From: Euleptes europaea
Taxonomy: Eukaryota; Chordata; Lepidosauria; Squamata; Sphaerodactylidae
Direction: 5' to 3'
DNA length: 64,000 nt
NCBI RefSeq assembly: GCF_029931775.1
Contig: NC_079312.1
Location: forward strand, 62,562,333 to 62,626,332
Below the pieces are notes generated by a model. That model searched no databases and was not told the origin of the DNA. It was given only the letters and a program-made list of their open reading frames with translations. This document shows positions 35,601 through 47,600 of this stretch, in pieces; position 1 is the first letter of the stretch, and each line of letters begins with the position of its first letter. Both the position numbers and the translations under genes were made by a program.

Positions 35601-38600
35601 TTACTCTTTCCATCCTGTGATTTCTAGATAATCTGTACCCAAAATACAATAACACAAATATTTTGTTAATTTATGAACTGCTTCATATTTATAATATCTA
35701 TGATGTCTAGACATTATACAAAATAATAATCTTAACTAATCTAAGATTTCCTCTCAACAGACATATTTCTCTTGGATCCCACCCTCTCCTTAAACCCAAT
35801 TTTGAGAGGAATATTTGTAGTATGACTTTACTTATGTTTTTTACTCTTGCCAACAGTGAATAGAAAATTACAAACTAACCAATGGTAGGCCTTACAGTAC
35901 ATTTAAGTTGGTACTTAGAGTGCCTTCGACAATCATTTCCACATCTTGGAAAATGAGGAATTAGCTGGAAGAAAAAAACGTCATAATGCAGCCGTAAATA
36001 ATGCTTGCAAGAATATTGGATCTTTATAATTTTGTATAAAAGTGCGTCAAAGAAAACAAAATTTAAAAAGATTCCTATAACATATTATTTTTCCATGTGC
36101 CAATTTAAAAGCAAAATTAAAAAAAGAATACTTTTCCTTAGGCTACAGTACAGTGTGCACCATCTTTTTTGTGCAAAAATAAAAAGTTTTTCTTTTAATT
36201 TATATATGCAATTATTGTTGATTGCATTTTAACAATATGGAGAAAGTATAACAACAAGGAAACAAAGGGTTTATTAAAAAATGTTGGATTACTGCCTGAT
36301 TTACATGTAAAAGATAAGCTTGATCTTCAGTGCTAGGAAAAGATGCTGAAATGTTTAATCTCTGAGGAGGGATGAACATCAACATTCTCTATTGGACCTA
36401 TCAATCCGATTTGCAAGAGCACGTATGGTAAATGTTCTATAGTAACCTCTTGAATTGAATTTAAATATGTTTAACTGTTTTACTCTTTTTTTTAAAGACA
36501 ATGATCTGATACATGTTTTCTTACATACCCATTTTGTATACCATTTGTATCTTTATAAAAATATAAATCAAACACGAGTATTACTTTCTTCTCAGAAATG
36601 GAGCAAGAGTAGCACCTTAATCCCCGAAGACAAGTAAATGAGCTAACGTTATACTGCTAATTTATTTACTTTGTTTATACCCCTTTTCTCTCCAATGGAG
36701 ACCCAAAATGGCTTACAGCATTCTCTGTCCTCCATTTTATCCTCACAACAACCCTTCAAGAAAGAGGTTAGGCTGAGAGTGTGCGACTGGCTCAAGGTCA
36801 CCCAGCAAGCTTCCATGGTTCACTGGCAATTTGAACCAGGGTTTCTCACATCCTAAAGCTCTAACCACCACTGGCTCTGGGGTAATGTATTGTCAGTGAG
36901 GACACCCAGTAGGACCCGGGATGAGTAAACTCTGTTCTCTTTCCCCCCCCCCTTCCGTTCCCATGGGAAAGAGGGACAGAGACTGGAAACTGTAACACCT
37001 CCACTTCAAAGCCTTCCCATTGTAAATCTGAGATCGCTCTTCCTAGTGTCATTTATAACACCTTGTGGAAGCTTCAAAGAAACTTGTTGTTCTTGCATTT
37101 CAAAGTCTACTTGTAATTAATTCTTTGTATGTTCTATATATGCTGTATTTGTCTTTCTCTGGTCATTTTGCCGTTGGACATCTCAAGGATGCTGATCTCG
37201 TAAGCTTCTCTGAAATAAACTTTAAACTTTCTGTAACGTCTGAAGTGGAGTTTATATTACTGGAATGCTACGTGGTACTGAAACCCTGACAGTACGGCAG
37301 AAATCCCTAGCTTTTTTGTTTTGTGTTTTTATTTTGTGTTCTAGTTAGTGTTAGTATGCCTTTCAGTCAGAGCAACGAACAGGGGGCAACTCCTCTTATT
37401 GATTTGGACGTGGAAGCTGCGACCCCGGAGCAGCGCCCGGCCGGGCCCGCCGGCTTCTCCACAGTGCCAGCATGGACCTCCTTGCCTGCGCAAGTCGAGC
37501 AACGGCAGAGAGTCGGCACAGACGGACGGGCAGCCTCTGAACCATGGGGCGGATTTTACCGGGGACCGTTGACCGCTTGGTATGGCGACAGGGGAGAGCG
37601 AGGCCGGGAGGACGTTCCCGGGGGAGGAGGGGAGGAACCCTTGCTCCCCCGAACCCCAGCCACCCCGGTCACCATCGCCGCGGAGGAAGTTGCCCTGCTA
37701 CGTGGACAGAACCAGACCTTGGCTTTACAGAACCGGGACATGCAGGTGCAGCTGGATGCCTTGCGAACGGACTTAGCTGTGGTGTTGGAGGCAGTGAGGG
37801 GGCTCGGCCAGCCCCTTCAACCACCGAACCCTCCTGCCAGTACAGAGGTACCCTTACCCAGGCGCCCCAACCCCAGGGATCTAAAAGTGTCTTTTGACGG
37901 GTCCAGCACTCAGCTGCCCCACTTTCTACTCCAGGTGTGTGGGTTTATGAAGGATCAAGGAGACACCTTTCCTTCGGAAGAGGCCCGAGTTAGGTATGTG
38001 ATTAGCCTCCTCGAGAAGGAGGCGATAGAGTGGGCTGTGACTGTTGCAGAGACTATGCCCAGGGTATTGAAATCCCTGCCGGAATTTATGTCTGCACTGT
38101 GGCGCCGGTTCGAGGACCCCCACAGTGGTGAGAAGGCAAAAATTGCCATGCGCCGTTTAAAACAGGGGGCCCGCGCCGTGAGTGAGTATGCTCAGGAATT
38201 TCTCTCCCTTTCCTGCAAGATAAGGGAGTGGAGTGAAGCCACCAAGGTCCAGCATTTCCGCGAAGGGTTGCGTTGGGAAGTGCTGGATGGCTGTTTAACG
38301 CTGGGAGATCCAGAGTCGGTAGAGGACTGGATTAAACTGGCAGCTCTAGTGGAGAATCGGAAGCTGACCCTTCAGTTCTCTAAGGATCGTTCGTCAAAGG
38401 TCTCCCCCACAACTCCCGCAAAGGGGGACGATGCGATGGAACCGCGGCGAGACGGAAGGAGCCGCGGGAGCTTCAGTCTAGAAAAGGCACGCCGTTTCAA
38501 GGAGGGAGCATGTCTCCAGTGCGGGAAGATGGGCCACTTCGCGGCGAAGTGCCCCGGCTCTTCGGCGGTGTCGTCGAGCAACCAAACGCCTAGAGGGCGA

Positions 38601-41600
38601 GAGACCCCCCCAACGGGAACCCTGGATCGGAAAGGAACAGAGGGGGCTGCAACCCGGCGCGGGACAGCGGCTCTGCATGCGGAGGCGACGCCTGATCTAA
38701 ACATCCTTAGCCCTCGGGACCGCTCCAGAGATCCCTCGCCGGCAAAAAACGAGGACGGCCTTCTGTGAGGGAGCTGGCACGGAGGGCATCCTCGGAGGAA
38801 ACCAAACCGGCTCCGAGTAGGGTGAGTGATCAGGGGGAAACACTACTACTACCCGTTGTGTTACGGAACCCCCACGGAGGGGAACCGGTGGCTGTAGTTG
38901 CCATCCTGGACTCTGGGTGTTCCCGGACATTGATCGATCAGGCGGTGGTAGATCGCCTGAAAGTTGGGACTCGAGAACTGGAACAGCCCTTACATTTTCA
39001 TCAAATGGATGGAAGTGATTTGAGGGGGGGGCGGTCCACTTGCGCTCTCGCAAGGTATTGTTGGGGGTGGGGGGCCACTGGGAACAGATCCACTTTACGA
39101 TAGTACCTAAGATTTCTTACCCAGTGGTTCTCGGTAGCAACTGGTTAGCGGGACACAACCCGAGCATTGACTGGGAACAGAAGCGTGTTGTTTTTGGGGC
39201 TCCCCAGTGTGAGAGACACATCTGGGACTGCATGCCCGGAGGCGAGGGGGGCGATGCCGCCACGTTAGAGGAACATACGCTGCCCCCGGAGTACAGTGAC
39301 TTTGCAGATGTATTTGGGGGGTCGGACTGTGATTTATTACCCCCCCACCGTACTACGGACTGTGCCATAGAACTGGTCAAAGACATCAAGCCGTCCAAGG
39401 CCCGGGTTTACCCCATGAGCCCCCAGGAAAAGGCGGTGCTGCGGGAATTTCTCGATAAGAACTTGGCGCGGGGGTTCATACAGACGTCCAAGGCGGCGTT
39501 CTCTTCCCCCTGCTTCTTCGTGAAGAAGAAGGGAACCTCGGATCTCAGGTTATGTGTGGACTATAGGGGGCTCAATGCAGTGACTGAGACTAACGCCTAC
39601 CCCATTCCCTTAATCCCAGACCTTCTGAGTGCCCTCCAGGAGGGTTGTGTGTTTTCGAAACTTGACCTGGCTGAAGCCTACTACCGGGTGCGGATCAAGG
39701 AGGGGGATGAAGCCAAGACGGCCTTTTCTTGTTGTTATGGTTTGTTTGAATTCAAGGTCATGCCTTTCGGTCTTTCTGGGGCACCGTCGTGCTTCATGCA
39801 ATTAATTAATGAGATCCTCCATGATCTATTGTTTAAAGGAATAATAGTTTATTTGGATGATATTCTAATTTATTCTAAGGATCCCGGAGAGCACCGGGAG
39901 TTGGTGCGGGAGGTGTTGCGCCGTTTGAGGGAAAATCATTTGTATGCTAAGTTGTCCAAATGCGCATTTAATCAGAACCAGTTGTCTTTTCTCGGATATG
40001 TTATATCTCCCCAAGGTTTGACTATGGACCCCGAAAAGGTTCAGGCGGTCTGGGAATGGGAACCTCCCAGGACCCGCAAGCAGGTACAACAGTTCCTGGG
40101 ATTCGCGAATTTTTATAGAGGGTTTATACAGGACTTTGCCGAAATAGCTTTACCAATTACTGACCTACTTAAGACCAAGGGTAAGGGACAGGAGGCCACT
40201 TTTGCACAATACCAGGTTCCTTGGTCTGACCGGTGCCAGGCGGCGTTCGAGGCTCTGAAGAAGCGTTTTACCTCGGAACCCGTTCTGGCTCACCCCGAAG
40301 CCGTTTGTCCTTCAAGTAGATGCCTCGGAGAAGGCAATGGGGGGTGCCCTCCTTCAGAGGGATGAACAGGGGAGGCTTAGACCCTGTGCGTATTTTTCCA
40401 AGAAGTTCTCTGGCCCTGAATTAAACAGGCCAATTGGGGAGAAGGAAGCCATGGCTATCAAACATGCCCTCACGGTTTGGCGACAGTTTCTGGAAGGGGC
40501 AGCGGACCCGTTTGAGGTTTGGACCGATCACCGGAATCTTGAGGCTATCTTGGGACAGCGGAAGCTCTCGGCTAAACAATTGCGTTGGGCAGATTTCTTT
40601 TCTAAGTTCCGCTTCTCCATTAAACATATGCCCGGGAGGGACAATTGTCTGGCCGACGGGTTGTCCCGGATGCCTCAATACGAATGCAGAGTCGAACGGC
40701 CGGTGGGATCCCTCTTTACACCGGAGCATCTGGGTTTGAATCTGGGGAGGGGGAGCGCTGGAGTCCTGAGCGCGGGAGTCCTGACCAGAGCCCAGTCCCG
40801 TGCAGCGGTGGGAGGCTCGACCTCTGTTCCCTCCCGGGCTGAAGTGACTTCGGCCACCTCACCCCCGGCGGCGTCGAGAGACCCTTCAGATGTACCCACG
40901 GACAAGGGAAGGGGATCCTCCTTACACGAGCGGGGGGACAGGGCGGAGGGACCGATCACAGCCTCCTCTCGAGAGTCGGTTCTCCGCACCCCCCAGGTCT
41001 GGGCGATCCCGGTAAACCTCCCCGAGACCGTCATAGGCAGGTGGGAGGGAGCCCTTCAACGCGAGCGGGGAAATGGATCTCTTCCACTCCAGGCTGCAGA
41101 CGAGTATGGTGCCTACAAGGGTAAACATTATGTGCCCCTGGATCTCCGGAGAGAGGTAGTGGAGTGGAGCCACAGTGCTAAGTTAGGGGGGCATTTTGGG
41201 TTCGTAAAAACCTTGCACCTAATAAGGAGACAATTCTGGTGGCCAGGAATGCGCCAGGACATCGAAGTGTTCGTCAGGTCTTGTCCGACGTGCGCAACGA
41301 GCAAACGCTTGATGGGTAAATCCCCAGGGCTGTTGAAACCCCTAGAGACTCCCGAAGCGCCCTGGCAGGTGATTGGGATGGACTTTGTGACCGACCTTCC
41401 GTCTAGCCTGGGAAAGACGGTCCTGTGGGTAATCACAGATCTCTTCTCCAAACAGGTTCATCCTCCAACAGGGGATGCCCTCAGCGCGTAAGCTGGCCCG
41501 ACTATTTGTACATCAGGTCTTTAAATTACATGGATTTCCGCGCAAGGTCGTGAGCGACAGGGGGTCCGTGTTCGTGTCTAAGTTTTGGAAAGCATTTTTG

Positions 41601-44600
41601 GGACTCGTGGGTGTGCAGCAAGGTCTGTCTTCGGCTTATCACCCACAGACGGATGGGCAGACGGAAAGGGTCAATGCGGTGGTAGAATGTTATCTGCGTT
41701 GTTTTGTAAACTACCACCAAGACGATTGGGTAGACCTGCTGCCGTTGGCGGAATATGCCTACAATAACTCGGTGCACTCTGCCACTGGCATAAGCCCGTT
41801 CAAAGCAGTATACGGAATGGATTTCGGACCCTTGGGGGCTGTGCCCCTACCTCCGGGCGGCGACCCCCCCCCGAGGTATCTGTATGGGCCAACACGGTGA
41901 GGAACACCTGGCCTTGGCTAGTGAAAAACCTGGAGCGGGCTAAGGAAAGGTACAAGGCGCAAGCAGACAAACACCGAGCGCCTCATTGGGAGTTACAGGT
42001 TGGGGGGAAGGTGTACCTCTCCACCAAAAATCTCAGGTCGCTACGTCCGTGTAAAAAGCTGAGTCAAAAGTTCGTGGGACCGTTCCCAATCTCCCGAGTT
42101 ATCAATGAGGTTACAGTTGAGTTGGAACTGCCAAAGACCTTGCAGGGCGTGCATCCGGTATTTCATGTAAGTCTCTTGAAACCCTTTGTACCGGCACCGG
42201 AATGGCACCCTGAACCCGCGGCGGCCGCCCCGATCATGGTGCAAGGGAAACAACACTTCGAGATCTCCAGGGTGTTAGACTCTCGAGTGCGAAGGGGCCA
42301 GCTGGAGTATCTCGTGCATTGGAAACACCTGAACTCCAGTCACGATGAGTGGGTTTCCGCTGTGCACGTACAAGCCCCCACCCTGGTAGCGGAGTTTCAT
42401 CGACAGTATCCCGCCAAACCGAGAAACTCCGGGGAGGGGTCTTTGGGGAGGCGGAGTGTCAGTGAGGACACCCAGTCGGACCCGGGATGAGTAAACTCTG
42501 TTCTCTTCCCCCCCCCCCTTCCGTTCCCATGGGAAAGAGGGACAGAGACTGGAAACTGTAACACCTCCACTTCAAAGCCTTCCCGTTGTAAATCTGAGAT
42601 CGATCTTCCTAGTGTCATTTATAACACCTTGTGGAAGCTTCAAAGAAACTTGTTGTTCTTGCATTTCAAAGTCTACTTGTAATTAATTCTTTGTATGTTC
42701 TATATATGCTGTATTTGTCTTTCTCTGGTCATTCTGCCGTTGGACATCTCAAGGATGCTGATCTCGTAAGCTTCTCTGAAATAAACTTTAAACTTTCTGT
42801 AACATCTGAAGTGGAGTTTATATTATGGAATGCTACGTGGTACTGAAACCCTGACATGTATGTAACATATAAAAATGCCTTTTCCTTAAGAAAAGTAGTT
42901 GGACAGAAAAACAGTGGTGTGGGTGTTCATATGTGCTTAATCCTCTTTCTGTTTCGTATGAAATAAGAACTATTACAAGCTATATTTAATATAGGGAGAA
43001 AAAACGGGGGAAGTTTTTCAGAAGATTTATCTTTTTTATTCATAGTTAAGCCTTACCTGTATGTAGTTTTTGCTGCTTGGACTATTCACTGGTATTCGTT
43101 CAGAAATTCTAGTATTGTTTTTCTGTTTCAAAGACACCAGACACAATTGTGTTATTTCTCTTATTTCTATATACAGCTTTAAAAAAATTCCAAAACACAT
43201 ACATACTCATATTGGCTGACCGCTTGATTACATCACCCTTAAAAACCATTTACACTCATCTCCAATCTTCTATCTGAACGATACATACATACCTTGGTAT
43301 GGGATACTGCTTGAACAATTGGATCACGGCGTTCCTTTTCAGACTCACAAATGAGGATTTCATAAGTGGGGCTCAAACTACTAGCTGTAAAACTCACTTC
43401 TATTTCTGAATCCATTTTACATACAGTTATGTTTGGATCCCACAGACTTCCTGTGAAATATAAAGAAATTTCAAGCTAAGACCTTCAATTTCATTGCCAA
43501 AGTAACTTTCATTGTGATTTTAGTGTGTATGAGGTAAAACACAACTATTGCCATTGCCTTAATACTTATTCAGTATCAAGCAATTACGAAACTACCAGTA
43601 CCTACATACACAAACATAATTATGCCATGTGTATACACAGGCACAGTCGCTCTTTCCAATAAAACATACCTCTGAAGCTCATAAAGCATAGTCCTAGGCC
43701 ATTGGTTCCCACCCTCACATTTAACTCTCCCTTCGTCAAAGGATCTCAGGGCAACATACAGAGGTATCATGCTTTATTCTCACAACATGTACTGCTCTCC
43801 CATGTCATCCCAAGATGTCCCTGGGCTAGGAGAGAGGGGAACAGACCACAGGAGGGGTCTACACTTTCTAAAGCATGCTTCATTTCACTGCACAGCACAC
43901 AGTAAGAGGAAGGGGGTATACCCAACAATAATATTAGTGGAATAAAACTTGCCAAAGGATATTCCAGCAGCAGTCTTTTGAAATTATGAAGGCTTCTTTC
44001 CAAGGGGGGTTTATGAATCTAAAGGGAACACCACTGTGCTGTCACCTTTGATAAGGCAGGCATCAGTTTAATAGTGGTGCCGGATAATAAGAGTATCTTG
44101 ATTATGTCATTTGCACTTTACTGGAAACATGGTAGAACAAGGAAAACTAACCATATCCACTGCCTGCACTTATGTGCCTTCAGAGAGTGAACAGGCTTTA
44201 ACAAGTGATCATATCTGTTAAGTCCGCATGGGAAGGATTCACGAGGTCAGAGACTAAGTTCAACAACAACCGTGTTTATTGATTACAGGAACAGAACTGG
44301 TTAACACAATGAGCAACCCCTGTTTATATGCCCCCTTGGCCGCCTGCGGCCACACACCCCTTGATCCGTGATAGGGGGTCATAACCTCCTGGTGACCAAT
44401 GGTACATATTGGCTTAGAGCCAATGGGGTCCATTTGCTTGACCAATAGGGTGAGCAGGGTTTAGGATCCTTCGTGCAGAACTCAAGCTCCTAAGTCTCCC
44501 TTGCTTACTCCCCAACTATATACATACACAACAATGTCAACTGTGGCAGTAGGCTGAGAGGAAAGCAGACAATGATTTGTCCCAGTGCCCTTTCCCACCC

Positions 44601-47600
44601 AGTTCTATTGGGTAGCACTTTTCACCTCAAGGGCTACCAGACCATAACCCCAGAAGTGACACCATGGCACAGATAATAGTGGCAGCCCCGGCAGCCCTAT
44701 TCACCCCCCTACAGGCATTGTGATTCTCCAACTTGTTTCCCGGGGCCATTATCTGTCACTAATTTTTGCCAGTGTGAAGGTCTCCTTTAGGCAGAAAGAA
44801 TATATACCTTTTGAGATTGCTAAAGATATGGGATTAAAGAAACTTGAAGTTGGAATTACCTTTTTCTATGCAAGTTTTGCTATATTTCAACGTATCATTG
44901 TCGCAGCCTGTGAATTGAAATGTTTTGATATTAAGAAGTTGTACAAGCTTTTCACATCAAGTTATTGTCAACAAATTATTTGCACAAAACTTCAAAATGG
45001 GGTGATACAATTGCCAACTACCAAATTCTTGGTTTACCTGGAAAAATAAAGAGGATTACAAGTGGTCACTGATGTTTTTAGGACTGGGCTCATTTTGGCA
45101 AATTAAACTATTCATTTAAAAAGTTTATTCACAATCACTGGAATTGGTTTGGGCATGGTTCTTCCTTATGTTTACCCCCCCCCCCCCGCATTTTCACAGT
45201 TGTGAAGTCTGTTTATTTTCTTCAACACATGCCTTAAGTGTTCAGGATTTTCAAGGGAGGGGGCTTTCGTCATTGGTGGAATCACAGCCACACTCCTTTT
45301 TTTATGTCTTGAGTATGCATATATCAATATATCAACATCATGGCTGAATTTTTTAAACGATCAAAAATAAACACATGCTTAGGGAAAGAACAGAGGGACT
45401 CCATTGACACCCGCAAGGCTGCTGGGGGGAAGGGTAGCATTCTCAAGGTGGGGGTGGGGGCTGCAGCTGGCTATTGGGGAGGGTTGATGTGAGTCCTCCC
45501 CCCATGCTTGCCTTTGCATGGGGAAGCCTAACTTACAAATCATATGTGACATGCTATTCCCCTTTCAATCTGCACCACTTTTCTTCCAGCGGTGAAAGTG
45601 GCCTCCCCTCCCCCCCAGGGCTTTTGCATTTTATTAAAAAAATAGCAGCATTAAAATAGTGTTGAATCTATATAGTATTGCAACGATAGGTTTAGAACAT
45701 TTATTGAATTCCCACATTTATTGAATTCCCAGCTTTCATTTTTTAAAAAGTATGTCTCTAGCCTCTTCTCTTGTGGAGATATATTGAAATGGCTAGAGAC
45801 TTTTTAACAAAAATGAATGGGAATTCAGAGAACCTGCTAAATCTAATTTTTGGTGCATGTTTATATCAATATAACAAAAACAAAAAAAGTGAAAATTAAA
45901 AGCACAAAAATGTATCCAGAAATCAGGGGACGAACTGAAATAGTATAGGTCCAGAATCAATGATCCGTTTATGTATTTATTAATAAGATGTTGCAGCAGA
46001 AGAGAGTGATCCAGGGTCAATGTCCCTGCCTAAAACCAATTTGCTCTCATGCTAACAAGTTATTTTAAAATACCCATGGGTTAGTACACTCCTTCTTCTT
46101 ATAAATTGGGATCACAACAGAAGAGGTCCATTCTTGAGGGAACCTACCAGACCTGTCTATATGAGTGAACTGGGAGGCTAAAACAGGTGCCCACCAGTCC
46201 TGAAAAGCCTTAAGCAAATCAGAGGGGATAAAGTTTTCACCTGGGGCTTTATTACTTTTCATCCTAGAAATTAGGGATTTTATTTCACTAACAGATACAG
46301 GGGCCACTCAGATGAGTTGGTTAATGGGATGACTATCTTCATAGGTTTTATCATTAAATAATTTAGAAGTGTTCTTCCCATTGGTCTTTAGATATGTAGG
46401 AATCTAACTCATGGTGAACCCTCCCTTCTGAAACTGCAAGTATGCGCCAGAACCTCATCATATCTTTCTGAGTTAAAGCCAAGGCAACCTCTTGCCAAGA
46501 TTCTTGAACTGAGGCAAGTTTTTTCTCTCTGATTAGCGTTTATATTTATTACAGAGCTCAAAGAAAGGTTTGAGTAAGCAGTTTGTTTCAATGAACAAAC
46601 AACCCATGAATCAATGAAAAAACCCATGTGTAAAAGTCCTGTGTTTGGAGGATCTTGCTGCCTTTAAGCAAGCATTATAACTTTCCTGCCCCTAAATTTT
46701 AATACTATGGCACTTAAGATTCTTCTATCAGATGTCTAGTCAATTTGTTAATCAAGTAATCAGCACATTAATTTGTGCTACTTCTAACACTAATTTACAC
46801 ATTGACCTGACCTGGTTAGCCCAGGCTAGCCTGATCTCCTCAGATCTTGGAAGCTAGTCAGGGTTGGTTGGCCTTGGTCAGTACTTGGATGGGAGACCAC
46901 CAAGGAATACCAGGGTTGCAATACAGAGGCAGGCAATGGCAAAGCACCTCTGAACATCCCTTGCCTTGAAAACCTGACCAGGGGTTACCATAAGTCAGCT
47001 TTGACTTGATACCCAAAAAACAAACATACTACACAAAGTAGTCCAATCGAGATTAAAAAGGTTACTACTGAAAGGGATGGAGGAAGAAAGAACAGCCTCA
47101 AGTCTGCAGTTGCATTAGCAACCAAGTTGTAATCCTTGTCAATCTGCACTAGAGCTTATCACCTATATCCTGTAAGGAAGGAGGTACTCAGTCAGGTTAG
47201 GCGCTGTCTCTTCCCCAACAGGTGATCAAAGCTCTCCTCCAATAGTGTTGATTACATAAGGGGGAAGACACCAGCAAGCCCCCAATCTTGACTGAGTTCC
47301 AGTTCTGCAAACAGATGAACTTTATATTAAAAAACACATGCTCAGTAAAGAAACTGAATTCACACTGGGTATTTTCATGCACATTTATTTAAGCCAATGC
47401 TGTTTTTTCAGTTACCTGGAGAATTAAGCATTACATATTTTGATGGGAAATCCTCATATGGGTTTGCTGGTGGTAGGTTGTGACCATAAATGTAGTACTT
47501 GGTGTTTTCTTCTATAGGGAATCCAACATAATAGAACTGCCACTGAAATTAAACAAGATCAAACCATCCTCTCAGTTTAGAAAAAACCCTCCCATTCTTC

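Larger units (their letters stand above)
36891..42856 (+). mobile_element. Ty3/Gypsy LTR retrotransposon, chromovirus clade (fossil, nearly full length)
   Basis: Two ~400-bp LTRs start TGTCAGTGAGGACACC and end AAACCCTGACA. The element is flanked by a perfect TGTAT duplication (36886-36890, 42857-42861). Inside are gag (about 37.36-38.77 kb) and pol, in the order protease, reverse transcriptase, RNase H, integrase, then a C-terminal chromodomain, which marks the Sushi-ichi-like chromovirus clade. The LTRs differ by about five substitutions and two small indels (roughly 1.3%), so the insertion is young, probably a few million years depending on rate. Gag is open; pol is interrupted about three or four times, so it is broken. 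It lies in an IL17RB intron, antisense to the gene. Confidence 0.95.

Noticed and set aside
43662-43695. Candidate missing IL17RB exon (AG...GTATGT on the minus strand)
   Set aside because: The 24-nt stretch is open and in phase but encodes LCFMSFR, which does not resemble the expected Cys/Lys-rich exon.
44720-45049. Small gene in an IL17RB intron
   Set aside because: No family match, no splice structure and no codon-use support; listed only as an unrecognised frame.
46801-46915. A genuine 5S rRNA gene
   Set aside because: The 5' third is diverged and the sequence continues into a SINE tail found at several loci.
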